Shown: one piece after another, positions 1 through 10,500 of the stretch | Position numbering within the stretch: the stretch's first letter is position 1 | Layout: every line of letters starts with the position of its first letter | DNA from: Protonemura montana | Taxonomy: Eukaryota; Arthropoda; Insecta; Plecoptera; Nemouridae | Direction of reading: 5' to 3' | Assembly (NCBI GenBank): GCA_947568835.1 | Contig: OX387604.1 | Span: 17,451,076-17,515,075 of the forward strand | Length of the DNA stretch: 64,000 nucleotides | The notes under the pieces: model-generated | The model's input: only the letters and a program-made list of their open reading frames with translations | What the model was told of the DNA's origin: nothing | Databases searched by the model: none | Position numbers and translations under genes: made by a program

Positions 1-228
1 GTAGATCTCTGCGTCTGTTTCATCACCTGATTCCACGTCACTCAAATATCTCTGGGCCACAGCTTCTTTAAAATCTGGTGCAGACAAGTTGGCTTCAGGT
101 GCTGGTTCTTTGGACAACTCTGAGAGCAAACTCGGGGACGGGTTTTCGGACGTGGTCTTGATTTCGAGAGACGCTTGTGTAAGCGGCATCATATTGAATG
201 TGTGGCTTGGAGTAGGATTCACTATCAT
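1..228 (-). CDS. Partial coding exon of an unrecognised gene, running off the left edge
   Basis: On the minus strand, 228 bases (76 codons) stay open from a good splice acceptor (pyrimidine-rich stretch then CAG at 231-229) to the window edge. The reading begins MIVNPTPSHTF and ends with the acidic segment YLSDVESGDETDAEIY. It is rich in Ser, Thr, Pro and Glu, with no recognisable catalytic motif. The acidic SD-E-SGDET stretch resembles casein-kinase-2-type sites, which is inference only. I do not recognise the family. The first codon after the acceptor happens to be ATG, so this could be a start codon after a 5' UTR intron or an internal Met. It lies downstream of the WDR62/MAPKBP1 gene in the same orientation, about 4.1 kb beyond its stop. 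The alternative is a chance open frame, but length, acceptor and composition favour a real exon. Confidence 0.55.
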   Translation of the reverse strand, partial: MIVNPTPSHTFNMMPLTQASLEIKTTSENPSPSLLSELSKEPAPEANLSAPDFKEAVAQRYLSDVESGDETDAEIY

Positions 229-303
229 CTGACAGAAGAAAGGAAACGTTAGAAAGAAGGCAGTTATATTATTATAATAAACACTACTAGTCTCAAAAAT
301 TGA

Positions 304-376
304 TGCCCAAACGGGGACTCGAACCCCGATCTCCACCTATCGCGGGTGTTGCTCTGAACCATTGAGCTACTTGGAC
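304..376 (-). tRNA. tRNA-like sequence, probably a tRNA pseudogene or SINE head
   Basis: Read on the minus strand, these 73 nt fold as a cloverleaf: a 7-bp acceptor stem (GTCCAAG with TTTGGGC, including wobble pairs), a 4-bp D stem (GCTC/GAGC), an anticodon stem with four of five pairs, a 5-bp T stem (CGGGG/CCCCG) around TTCGAGT, and an internal B box. A run of five T follows, which would stop Pol III. The seven-base anticodon loop CGCGATA would give anticodon CGA, but position 33 is G instead of the near-universal U, and the tail is TCA rather than CCA-ready. A decayed tRNA or a tRNA-derived SINE head fits better than a working tRNA-Ser; a Ser tRNA should also have a long variable arm, absent here. 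Confidence 0.45.
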
Positions 377-451
377 ACTGGCTATTTGAGACGATTTTAG
401 TGTATTTGATGAGAATGACAGTTCCCCAAGGAGTAGAACCATGAGGCTGCG

Positions 452-576
452 ATTACTCACAGTCACCCTGATTCTAGTGACGCTATATTTATTATACTCG
501 TTATACTTACATCACGTCACAACATGTCAAACTCGAATAACTCCAATTTGACGTTGGATTCGTTGACTGTGAGTAA
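452..576. repeat. Short inverted repeat (14-bp arms)
   Basis: ATTACTCACAGTCA at about 452-465 recurs as its reverse complement at about 563-576, with roughly 97 bases between. The right side continues into imperfect repeats of GTAATG and GAGTA. This may be the edge of another foldback element like those nearby. No gene is seen here. Confidence 0.4.
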
Positions 577-684
577 TGTAATGAGTATGTAATGTAATGT
601 GAGTAACAGTTGCGTGTGGAGGGGCTAGAACTTAGGTTACGCTCTTTCAAAAAAATACATATATATGAATATATATAATTATAT

Positions 685-804
685 GGCGTGGGTGACACTA
701 ACATTGCCCTGCAGCGTCCATATATATATTATATATATATATGCATATATTTATATTTACTATTTATATGGACGCTGCAGGGCAATGTTAATGTCACCAA
801 CGCG
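685..804. mobile_element. Small foldback element (MITE-like), about 120 bp
   Basis: Two arms of about 40 bp (685-726 and 765-804) are inverted copies with only a few mismatches. Both carry the block ATTGCCCTGCAGCGTCCATA or its complement. They are separated by a pure AT linker of about 40 bp rich in TA. The whole unit would fold into one hairpin. It has no coding capacity. Non-autonomous DNA transposons and foldback elements look like this; no target-site duplication is clear, so the class is inferred. Confidence 0.6.
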
Positions 805-892
805 TTCTTACCCAAAACAGCGTCGGCCGATCACTGACTGCCTGCAGCAAGCTACCTCGTGGCGCCAAATCTCAGCAAGAGCGGGAAGTTAT

Positions 893-1245
893 TTGCAACG
901 TCAATCAGTCTCTGCGTGAAAGATGGCCGCCAAATGACTACCTTACCGACAAAAATGCAGAGTACCGGAACATCACGTTAAGTGGAGTCACTGTCGTCTG
1001 AATTATTATTTCGATATTTCTCGTGGGTCAACTCGCTTTTGAGACTTTTCATGCTCAAAAAAATCTCCATCAATGTGTACCTCAACGATTGTTATAAACG
1101 CAATGATATTTTAAAGTGAGTAACCTTCTATTAATATCGAAATTAAATTTCATACGACAGTGGCTCCACTTGACGTGAAGTTCCGGTACTCTGCATTTTT
1201 GTCGGTAAGGTCGTCATTTAAAGGCCATCTTCACGCAGAGACTAA
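893..1245 (+). mobile_element. Foldback/MITE family A, copy 1
   Basis: Inverted arms of about 130 bp flank a unique centre. The left arm begins near the block AGTCTCTGCGTGAAAGATGG and carries AAAATGCAGAGTACCGGAAC; the right arm carries the complements and ends near CACGCAGAGACTAACAT. It has no coding capacity. The same arms and a reverse-complemented centre recur at 3452-3862, showing a dispersed family rather than a local hairpin. The outermost arm part (the AACAACGTCAATG side) is partly degraded here compared with copy 2. A DNA-transposon-derived MITE is the likeliest class. Confidence 0.7.
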
Positions 1246-1596
1246 CATATAATGGTTATAACCTTACACCGTAATATTTCAACGCACGAAACGGGAAAAT
1301 ATCACATAAAATAACTTATCGTTTCCCGTGGCTGTCACACAAGTTTACGTCTCTTTAACCTCACTTCACCCAAACACGCAGCCTCATCGAGTCAGTATGA
1401 AACCCGCGGCTTCTGACAGTGAAACATTGCGGCTTTTGCAGCCAGTCCCGCGGCTTTTGCTTCGGAAAAAGTTAGTGAAAAGGGTCCTCACGAGAGCGAT
1501 TTCCACTCGCCGCGAAACGGACGCTGTGAAGACCGGCTAGAGTAGCGTTACAATACTCTAACAACCTTGGTAGGTGATTTTTTCTGAGATTTACAT

Positions 1597-1680
1597 AGTG
1601 TACCAGGCGGGATACGAACCCGGCCCCGTACTTCTTACATGTCCAAGTCGAGAAGTAACTTCCCATGCAGCCAACGAGGC
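1597..1680 (-). repeat. tRNA-derived SINE relic
   Basis: On the minus strand a Pol III A-box-like TTGGCTGCATGGG is followed about 45 bases later by a B-box-like GGGTTCGTATCCC. The arms around the B box pair as a T stem with one mismatch. The acceptor stem does not close. This fits the 5' head of an old tRNA-derived SINE or a decayed tRNA, not a functional tRNA. Confidence 0.4.
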
Positions 1681-1694
1681 GGATAGCTTGACAT

Positions 1695-1815
1695 GACGAA
1701 CTATACTAATAATACTAACTACACCTACTATACTATACTAATAATACTAACTATACTTTACTATACTATTCTAATATAATAACTATAATTGTAATAATAA
1801 CTAATATTAATAACA
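1695..1815. repeat. Low-complexity ACTATACTAATA repeat tract
   Basis: An almost G-free stretch built from degenerate units of ACTATACTAATAATACTAA, repeated about two and a half times, then AATAATAACTAATATTAATAAC. It is simple AT-rich satellite-like DNA with no coding content. Confidence 0.7.
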
Positions 1816-2070
1816 AAATCAACTACTTAATACAATATTCATCTTTATTTTATTGTACCTTTTGCAGGAAGTTAATAAAGCAAGAAGAAGAATTATTAAA
1901 AAAGGAGTAAATAAATCACTTCTAGCAGTAATATTTCTTTGAGAATCCTGGTGGGTAGGCCACCCATCGTACAGGTTTGAACTTCCGTCATGTCTACAGC
2001 CCAGGGAGTCGAGGGATTCTTAGAAGAAAATCAAGAAAAGCGTGGTAAATTTCCATCGCAGGTTCAAACA

Positions 2071-2430
2071 GTGCATTCAACTCCCCTTGAAATTCTACCC
2101 TTGTAGATACCCCTTACGGGTCAAAATCCGTCACTTGAATTTCCACTTCGAATATTTGAAAAATCAATGTCATCAATCTTGCGTTTTTTCTTGATTTTTG
2201 AAGATTCGCCCATACTGTGGTCTAAGGGGGTAGTTTGCACCCACGAACAAGATGGGCTATTTGGATGGTGTGTAAACATCATACTTTAGCCGTTATATTG
2301 ATTTTTAAAATTAAAACTTATTTAACTCCCTAAATATTAATCTGAGACAAAAACAGAAAGATGCATTCAACTCCCCTTGAAATTCGACCCCAATCGACAC
2401 CCCTCATGGGTCACTAGCTTGTAACGTACA
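2071..2430. repeat. Pair of diverged direct repeats
   Basis: A block at about 2071-2130 containing GCATTCAACTCCCCTTGAAA and then a TACCCCTTACGGGTCA-like segment recurs at about 2361-2412, some 290 bases away. Part of the second motif (ACCCCTAACGGGTCTAAAT) recurs at 52207-52226. It is an unclassified dispersed repeat with no coding potential. Confidence 0.5.
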
Positions 2431-2736
2431 GTATCTTCTATGAAAAATTCAAGAAGGTTCCCCCCCTCCCAACCTTTATTTTCGCGCAAATAAATAAAAA
2501 CGAAATTTTTGTAAATGTTAGTCTTTTTTTGTCCAAGGCTAGCCAAAAATTAGGACTATTACAGATCGATAGCTTGTCACGTTCTCTATCATCTGTGAAA
2601 AAACGTGGTTGGGATCACCAAATTTTAAACTGATTTCCAGGTTTCTTTTGAATTTTGTCTTTTTGCATAGACATTTTGTAATGCATTTTTAATAGGGCAA
2701 TGATGCTTCTGGATTTATCTTGTTGATGTAAAACCA

Positions 2737-2832
2737 AGCGGTTTGGCGTGTTGGAAGCAATGGTTCTTGTGAGATCACCAAAATTAAGTTACACTACACT
2801 GAGTCAGGTATTGGATGGGTGGCTGTCAAACC
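2737..2832 (+). mobile_element. 5S-rRNA-derived SINE, head fragment (copy 1)
   Basis: The segment GCGGTTTGGCGTGTTGGAAG, then GTGAGATCACCAAAATTAAG and GAGTCAGGTATTGGATGGGT, matches the 5S-like head of the other copies in this window. It is related to the 5S rRNA internal promoter region (GAAGCTAAGC...TACTTGGATGGGTGACC). The downstream body is missing, so this is a truncated, diverged copy. Confidence 0.7.
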
Positions 2833-2894
2833 ATGGAATTGGATAGTTCATAAAATGGTATCCATGGAGTTGTAGCTTGAAGTCCCGTAAGCAC

Positions 2895-3150
2895 ATATAT
2901 TCATCTATGAGCCGCCTCTCAGTAACAGCTAGACCCTCGTGTCTAGAATTGAAGCTCATATTTATTACGGTCTCCCGAATGATCTAAAAACACTTGATAT
3001 AAGTTGGGACTTGTTTAAGAGCATAACCAAAGACTATCTACTGAATCATGCATTCTATACTATCAAGGATAACGAATATGTTTTTTGGAAAGGTAGAAGG
3101 AGAGTACAGAACTTACCGAGCGAGAGTGGCAGGCTGGGATTGTAGATAAC
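2895..3150 (+). mobile_element. Possible LINE 3'-end relic
   Basis: A plus-strand frame reads YYGLPNDLKTLDISWDLFKS then a YLLNHAFYTI-like segment. This resembles the C-terminal tail of non-LTR retrotransposon ORF2 proteins (aromatic, LPN/LPxxL, then FKxxLKxYLL). It overlaps the left arm of the foldback element at 3067. Evidence is weak: one short stretch without the RT core. Confidence 0.3.
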
Positions 3151-3322
3151 TATTGGCTAACCTTTTAATTGTTGCCTTTATCACATTATAAATAAGACTA
3201 ACGTGATATAGGCAACAGCTTACACATTAACCAATAATTATCCACTATCGCGGCCTGCCACTCTCGCTCGGTAAGTTCCATACTCTCCTCTACAGTTTCA
3301 ATAAACATATCTGTTATCCCAG
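3067..3322. mobile_element. Foldback element family B, about 255 bp
   Basis: Two inverted arms of roughly 115 bp share the perfect block AACTTACCGAGCGAGAGTGG (left near 3110, complement near 3255-3275) and extend outward through a GGATAAC...ATATGTTT...GAGAGTA pattern on both sides. The centre, TTGCCT-(T/A)-TATCAC, is itself part of the fold. It is a near-complete hairpin with no ORF. It does not share sequence with family A, so it is a second foldback family. Confidence 0.65.
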
Positions 3323-3451
3323 TCTTTTGGCACATTACAAATCATCACAAAAGGAGTATTTAAAGAGAACCAAGTGTACATGTGCAGAAGGACAGAGCTG
3401 TATTTTTTAATTAATTAATAACCTGTAAATAGTATCTAAATAGTATTATCG

Positions 3452-3862
3452 TTGAGTGTAGGTTATAGGTAGAGAAACAACGTCAATGTTACAGTCTCTG
3501 CGTGAAGATGGCCGACCTTACTGACAAAAATGCAGAGTACCGGAACGTAACGTTAGTGGAGCCACTGTCGTATGAAATTTAATTTCGATATTTATCGTAG
3601 GTTACTCGCTCTTTAATATCGATATGTGAATATCAATCGTCGAGGTAAACATTGATGGAGATTTTTTGAGCTTGAAAAGTCTCAAAAGCGAGCTAACCTA
3701 CGAGAAATATCAAAATTAAAATTCAGTCGACAGTGGCTCCACTTAACGTGATGTTCCGGTACTCTGCATTTTTGTCGGTAAGGTGGTCATTTGGCGGCCA
3801 TCTTTCACGCAGAGACTGTAACATTGACGTTGTTTCTCTACCTATAACCTATACTCAATGGT
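3452..3862 (-). mobile_element. Foldback/MITE family A, copy 2 (better preserved)
   Basis: Arms of about 185 bp begin with the GAGTGTAGGTTATAGGTAGA side and end with its complement (CTACCTATAACCTATACTCA). Both arms contain AACGTCAATGTTACAGTCTC and AAAATGCAGAGTACCGGAAC. The centre (ATTGATGGAGATTTTTTGAG) is the reverse complement of the centre of copy 1 at 893-1245, so the copies are inverted relative to each other. No ORF is present. Confidence 0.7.
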
Positions 3863-4303
3863 ATTATCTTAGGCAGATATGTGACATCATTTTAAAACTC
3901 ATGGTCATGTAACAATATAAGAGTGGGTTGTCTTTAGTCGATAGTCTAACTTGCAGTTATTAGCACGTGGAAGTCTACAGATGAGACAGCTGCATTGTTA
4001 TTTTACATCCAAGATCAGAAAGGATGAGGTATGGCTACTTGAAGTCAGATGGTGCTGGACATAACTACATCAATAAATACTGATCAATTTATAGATCCAG
4101 GGAGGTAACCTACCTGATACCCTCCTTACTATGTGTGGACTCTTAAATGAAAATGATTTAGGACTCATAAATTGGTGTCCAACCATGTACCCATGGATAC
4201 TGAAACACAAGTGACCCTTAGTAAGGAACTTAGAAACTTGCCTTTGGAAATGTAATAAACACACCACCATGTATTTTGTTAAAACCTGTAGATTATTTCA
4301 TAA

Positions 4304-4309
4304 TTTATT
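4304..4309 (-). promoter_or_regulatory. Polyadenylation signal AATAAA of the WDR62/MAPKBP1 gene
   Basis: AATAAA on the minus strand lies about 75 bases past the stop codon at 4385-4383, a plausible short 3' UTR. Cleavage would be expected about 10-30 bases further left. Confidence 0.6.
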
Positions 4310-4382
4310 GAATTAAAACAACATACGGCAGCCAATATTTACACATAAGTATTTAAAATCTATTAATGGACGAACGATTGTG

Positions 4383-7300
4383 CTAGCTCGCCTCTGGCTT
4401 GCTCATGCTTTGCTGCACCATATCTAAAAGCAGATCACTGTATTGCTGCATGACAGATGCGACGTCTGGCGTGGCAGCATCTGCGTTGATCGTCTTCAAC
4501 GTATTCTGCGCATCCAAGATCGCACGCTTCAAGTTTCGCAACATTACGGTCGAGTCGGATTGCTGGTCGGCCGCCAACCTCCGATACAGTTGTGCCACAG
4601 AGTCAGCAGTGTATTTCAGCTGTGAGGCCACTGAGTTGCACAGTTGTGCATTGACTGGAAGACAATGAATCAAGTTAGGAGTACATCCCAAAGAGAATAC
4701 TGTGTAAAGAGCGCACAACAATGCAACAATTTAACAGAGATCAGGGTCACCTTTGACTTTCTTTGCAGTCCACAAATAACTTGTAGATATCAGATATGCA
4801 TGAAATTTTGACTTGGGGAAAAAACCTAAGGTACTCAGATCTCAACCCAGAAGCAGGGATTTAAAAGAAATTTCTTGTAACCAAACAAAAAAATCACATT
4901 AAGGGATTTACTGATTTCAGACCAATCTTTGCAGTGCTTTCCTTGTCGTAGCATTGAAGTTAAATTATAGTTAGAATTCAAACACATTTTTTTTTCCTCC
5001 TTGGTTGAAAAGTGAATCCAAGTTCAGAACAATGTACGAGACAAAGAAAATATATTATCAAACAACAATTCCTGCTTCAACAAATACTTGATCACATATC
5101 CAAAAAGGTCCATGATATCTCTGCAAGGTTTGGCCTGTGTATCGACTTTTTTGCCCTCATTTTGGATTTTGTTCTCCCTGTGCATATTTTATCGGCAAAA
5201 ATGTGCAAATGTCCCCTTCACTAGCTTATGCTTCAAGTGCTCATTATAAGCCAACAAGAAATTAAATTTGTCGCAACTTTTTGCAGGAAAGAATTCTACA
5301 AATAGTTTACTGTTTAAGATTCAGCCAATATCACGCTACTCACGAGGGGCCTGTGTAACATCGACGCTTGATTCGTCATGGCCGCCCCTAGGCCGGTTGG
5401 TCGGTGTTCGAACTGCACCTCGGTTTCGTTGAGCTGGAGTCGGAGCTGCTCGGTCAATGGAAGAACTTCGAGGTCGGGGTTTTGCACTCTCCTCGGAGCT
5501 CGAGTCTTCAGGTTGACCAACTGAGCTCAGGTTTGCTGCAGGAATACGCAGGAATCAATTTTGAAAAATTTTGGTTCAAATCACTTTTCAACAGTGATTA
5601 GGTGCAAATTTAACTGGAGAACTGATTTGCATTCTTATTTAAAATTATGAAAACCAAAAAATGAAGACGACTCACAAATAATAAAAAAAATCAGATAGTT
5701 GAGTGATTACCGCAAATAGTAAAAGGGACCACTTACTTTGAACTTCCAACCACCATTTAAAAGTTTGACCATTTTCCTTTTGAATTCAAATATTTAACGG
5801 TAAATATCCCAAAAAGGACCCTTTTCTGAGGGCATTGCTGCCATGGTCATGTTTCTCTCAGCCTACTGATAGGTGGGGTAGATGACTGACTAATTGTAAA
5901 CTCAGCTTAATATCTTTGAATTACAATATTGAATTATTTTTCAATGTAATATATTACATTTTAAAAAGCAATAAAAAATAAATTTACAAAAATCAGAAGT
6001 GTCGAGTCTCCAGTATGATATACCTGTACTGTAAGCGCCAGAGAGTCCCCTGCTACGTCGGCCGGGGGCCATTTTGTTGAGCGAACTGATGGTCGGTCTC
6101 ATTAGGCCATTGACGCGGACCGTGCGGCTTGCACCACCGCCCTCGCCATCGCTGTCTGACTGGTTTAACACCAGCATGGATGTGCTGCGACTCATCCCAC
6201 TCGATTTGTACCTCTTGCCACCAGGCTTCAGTTTCCCTGAAACTGTAGTGCCAAACAAATAATTAAATATAGTGTAGCAATTTCTTTTTCTTGCAAGAGA
6301 TTTCTTACAACCACCCACTGGTTGTAACGTATTTAACGTTATTAAATACGGTAAGGCATACAACTTATTTGCTCTGGTCATTACCGATCGCTGATGGCCA
6401 AGTTGTCAAGGCTGTCTAATATGTTTCACGTCCTGGGGATATTTTTGTTCAATTGAAAATGGATAAACATATTTGCTGGCTATAGAGGCACATACCATTC
6501 TGACCTTCTAGCGATTAATTAAACAAATCGTACTAGGCTTCCGAAGAAAGAAATGTACGTTTAAAAAATTTGAAACTGGGCTGTGAACTGGGGAAAATCT
6601 GTAACTTTTTCCAGTGCAGTGAAATTAGTTGAGTAGCCTTATTTGTCCCATTGTTTGCATTGCTAAAAAGTCCCCATTTTATCTTATTTCATCTCATTTC
6701 ATTTCATTCCACTGGAAAAGATGTAGGTTGGAATTGTATTGAAGGGGCATTTACCCTTCAAAATGATTTTTTACCATCGATTTGGAAGATTTAATAATGG
6801 CATTTGGACTATTAAAAAAAACTCCTGTGTCCACGGCTGTCCGTGCAGAAATTGCCAAAGTCCGCATTTTTCGGCTTGGGTGCTTAGAAAAATACTCCCA
6901 TAAGAAATAACCCGTAGTGCTTTTTCGACCCCTAGCACCTAGACAAAAAAACTCTGATCAGATAAAATTCAAATAATTTGAGCATAGTCCTCCATTTTTC
7001 TTCTGTGTTGAAATAATTTGGCTTTATGATACAATTATTCGTTTAGCTACAGTAAGCGAATTACCGCAGGTATGTAATTAGCATGCTGCATATTTTCGTG
7101 CAGTACCGCTCTGAGCGTGCCGCGGCCGAGCCGTAGCGACAGCGCTCGGAAAAAAGACTCGGTAGGGAGGGGATAGAATTTTGGCGACTTTGGCCAACAG
7201 AGCGGCCGCAGGGAAAGACAGTACTCTACAAGAGAATCGTACTCATCTCGCAGATCGCGCCGTGCGAAAAGCCAAAAATTTTGGATAATTAATTGCAGAT

Positions 7301-7565
7301 CCATTTTTTCAGAAAATTCTTATAAATAGGTCAATTTCAATTCATACTCAAGTTACAAAACCTTAATCTAGACCCCTTACTGGGTTTTCGTTAGGAGTCG
7401 ATAGCCAGTGTTAAGTCAAGTTACTTGCCCTAACTACACCAAGCAACAGATCGCTTCACTCACCTTGTAGAGGATTCCTGCGTGGCGCTGGCGAGACGAG
7501 GTCACTCAACGAGCAAGCACGCCGAAGCCCGCCAGATACCTCAGCCTCCTCGTCGCTGTCTCCTG
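4383..7565 (-). other. C-terminal exons 19-22 with the dimerisation coil of the WDR62/MAPKBP1 gene
   Basis: Residues about 1792-2051. Exon 19 (7562-7464) gives [20 protein letters not shown]; it has twin acceptors (TAG and CAG, 3 bases apart), so one Ala may be included or not. Exons 20-21 are Ser/Arg-rich. Exon 22 encodes [20 protein letters not shown], then AQLYRRLA, and finally [15 protein letters not shown] near the stop. It aligns with the extreme C-terminal helix-loop-helix of vertebrate MAPKBP1/WDR62 (EQYSELLLRAVERRM), which mediates dimerisation and MKK7/JNK binding in those proteins. The stop is TAG at 4385-4383. Confidence 0.88.
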
Positions 7566-10500
7566 CTAGCAAGCAACAAACGTGCGCTACGTAAACAAAT
7601 GGTGACATGCTAGCAGGCAAAAGGTTGGCTGGGGCTGGGACAACAAAGTTCAGAGGAAAGGCACCAACATCTACAATTGACTTAAGAAAGCTTAAGTACC
7701 TGTTTTCTTGTAGGGGCCTGGTAGAAGTAGAACATAGAAACGAGAGCAAGATTGAAAGAAAACAAAGAATACCGCTATAGATGGCGAATAATATAAAACC
7801 GTGGTTCGTGGAACAAGTTAGTTTTACATATCACCAGGGCATTACTTGGTTGTAACGAATAAATAATGCCAAATTTCAAAGAATGAAAAAATCATGAAAC
7901 ACAGAAACCCTATTGGGATGTGACATATTAAATATTTTTTCCCCGAACCACAGTAATAGGAAAAAACAACAGAACATACCGCATTCCGAGAAGAAAACAT
8001 TCTTGGTGCTAATAATTCCATTAACATAACACTCCATAAATTGTGCAATGACTTTTAAACAAAAAAAAACTAACTGATTGAAAAACACTGGCTAATCGTC
8101 GAACATAATGGAAGAAATTAAGACTTGCAAACCTCTAAAACAAATAAGCTGAATGGCACCGTGAGAAGCTCATGGATTCCACAGTTACCATTTGGTACCT
8201 AGGTGTCTAGATGTTATAATCTCCGAAAGGAAAATTCTTCAGAAGACTTGCTACATAATTTCAATTATTTCTCAGCAAAATTGCAGTGACATTTTAATAT
8301 ATTTTTTTGTACGTGATGAAAAACTTGTTACAGAGAACCAGTTTTGCAGAGGGAAGTGTCTTCATTACTTTGGAGAGAACAACAAATAGAACCCCAGGCT
8401 CCACTAGTAAGAGCATGACGAAAAAAAATTTCGAATTGCAAACAACTAGCAAAAACAAGCTTCTTGCCGCAGACAAAAATGGCGGCCTGCCCGCATGTCG
8501 GTGGTTACCGTGATCGGCGCGTGATCGCGAGTTGACTACTGCCCGACTGGCAGGTGGCCAGAGCCTTCGCGAGTCACGTTTTGGCGAGTTGGCGCCAGAA
8601 GAGCTTGTGAGTGGTGTTGAAGAGTTGGACCCCGCAGTTCGAAACCCGTCGCTGTCGGACATTTCACGCTCCAGTGCCCTTTCAAAGCTCCGACACAAGA
8701 ACTTCACCATCTCTGGATGCCCGCTGGTGTCCATGCCGGTGACAGGTGTTTTTGCACCAGACGCTTTCTTTGCATCTTCGTCGCTGTCGGTCTTCCCACC
8801 CTCTGGACACGAGAATGCCTCACGCAAGCGGGCTACGCGGCCAACCTGAGTGCCCCCCACCAGCGACTTTCGTCTTGCTTTTACAGGCTTTACAGGCGGC
8901 TTGTGGGTTACCCGACCCTGGGGCTTGGCAGCGATGGGCGGCTTCGTGCCATGCAGGCTCTTGCTTCGTGTCATCATCGGCGGTGGTCCGTCTTCAGCAG
9001 TTTGCCTAGGTCGGCCTACAGGGCACGAGCCTTTGCGCGAGAGAGCATTTGCTTTGGGTTTTGCAATGGCATCAGATATCTTTTTGGCATCTTGAAGCGA
9101 GGTAGTTCGTATGATGGGTCGATGTTCAATGGAGTCCAGGCTATCGATGGACTGGTCCATTGCTTTGGGGCGTCGAGGAAGGCTACTCGTTTCGGGCAAG
9201 AAATAACCTCGGGGGAGGCTTGTGCTCTTTTTCATGAATCTCTCGTTAAGTATGTCTTCTGAACTTCGTGACTCTGAGATACCTATCTCAAATTCTCTGT
9301 CCAAGATGTCTTCGGAACTGCGATGCTGAGACGGAATCGACTTGTCGTCGAGGAAATCATTGCTCAGTATACTTTCCTGGCTCCTGTTGTCGTAGCGTCG
9401 CAGGGACAAGAAGAAACTTGCTGAGCTGTGTCTGTCTTGCTCACACAACTCCAGCAGGTCGCCTGTGGAGCTCAGCTGGTTAGAAGTGTTAGACACAATG
9501 CTCTCTTGTGACTGGAACTCTTGGTTTGCCTTGCAGAACTGCTGGAACCTGGAGTCCTGATTTGGAATTGACCTTTTTGGTGTTCGATTGCTGAATTCGG
9601 ACGGCTCTTCCAGTGAGTCTGAGCTGAAGTGGTCCTCATCAAGATCGTCCCTACTGACAGCTTTGCTGGCAGGCATGCTGGTGGGCAGACTGGCTGGCAG
9701 GCTGGTGGGCAGCGACTCGGAAGATTTAGCTGACGTGTAGTGACCTGGCTTTTTGTCGCACAGCTTGTTTAAGTCTAGGAAGTATGAGCACGAACGCAAC
9801 GATCCACCAATACGGCGCCGGAATGAGGACTCGTTGTCGGTCTGGTTGCCCGAAGTGGGAGAAAGCAAAGACGACTCTTCTGTGACAGGCGATTGCGGCA
9901 AGGACTGGTTACGCTTTTTGGCGCCCAAGTTTAAGTATCCTGGGCGGCAAGCGGCATCGCCACGTTTAGAATCGGATAGTCTTGCCTCGACACGTTCGGT
10001 GGGTTTGGTAGTGTTGAAATTATTGCTGGGAGTGGGGGCAGTGGCATCGTGTCTTTTGCTTTCAGTAGAGCAGTCTACAAACCTGTCCTCGCGAAATGTG
10101 GAATTGCTGGCGGTTTTCGCTAGCTGATAAAACTTATCCGAAATTCGTTCGGTTACTACTTGGCACACACTAAAACGAACAGTTTCCGTAAACTTTGGGT
10201 TATTGTTAGAAGCAAGTACGGAAGAATTGTTAGAAGACGTATTGTTAGTCGAAAAGGAAGCACGTTCAGGAGAAGTTAAGTGAGAAGAAGATACCCTATT
10301 TTGAAAAAGGTCTGCACAACGCAAATTGGTGTCACTAAAAAAGTCAGAAGAGTTTTTGTTGGGCTCTTGTTCGATGGCATTAGTACCATCCGGCCAATTA
10401 CTGTTGTCATTGTCCGGAGCCAAATCACCAGCAGTGGATATTGAATCTTGCACGTTGGAATCACGATAGAAATTTGCACAGTTCTCAAACAGAGCGTTCC

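Noticed and set aside
8717-9262. 181-codon plus-strand open frame
   Set aside because: It lies exactly opposite the Ser-rich exon 18 of the WDR62/MAPKBP1 gene; its Arg/Cys/Ser-rich reading is the antisense shadow of that exon.
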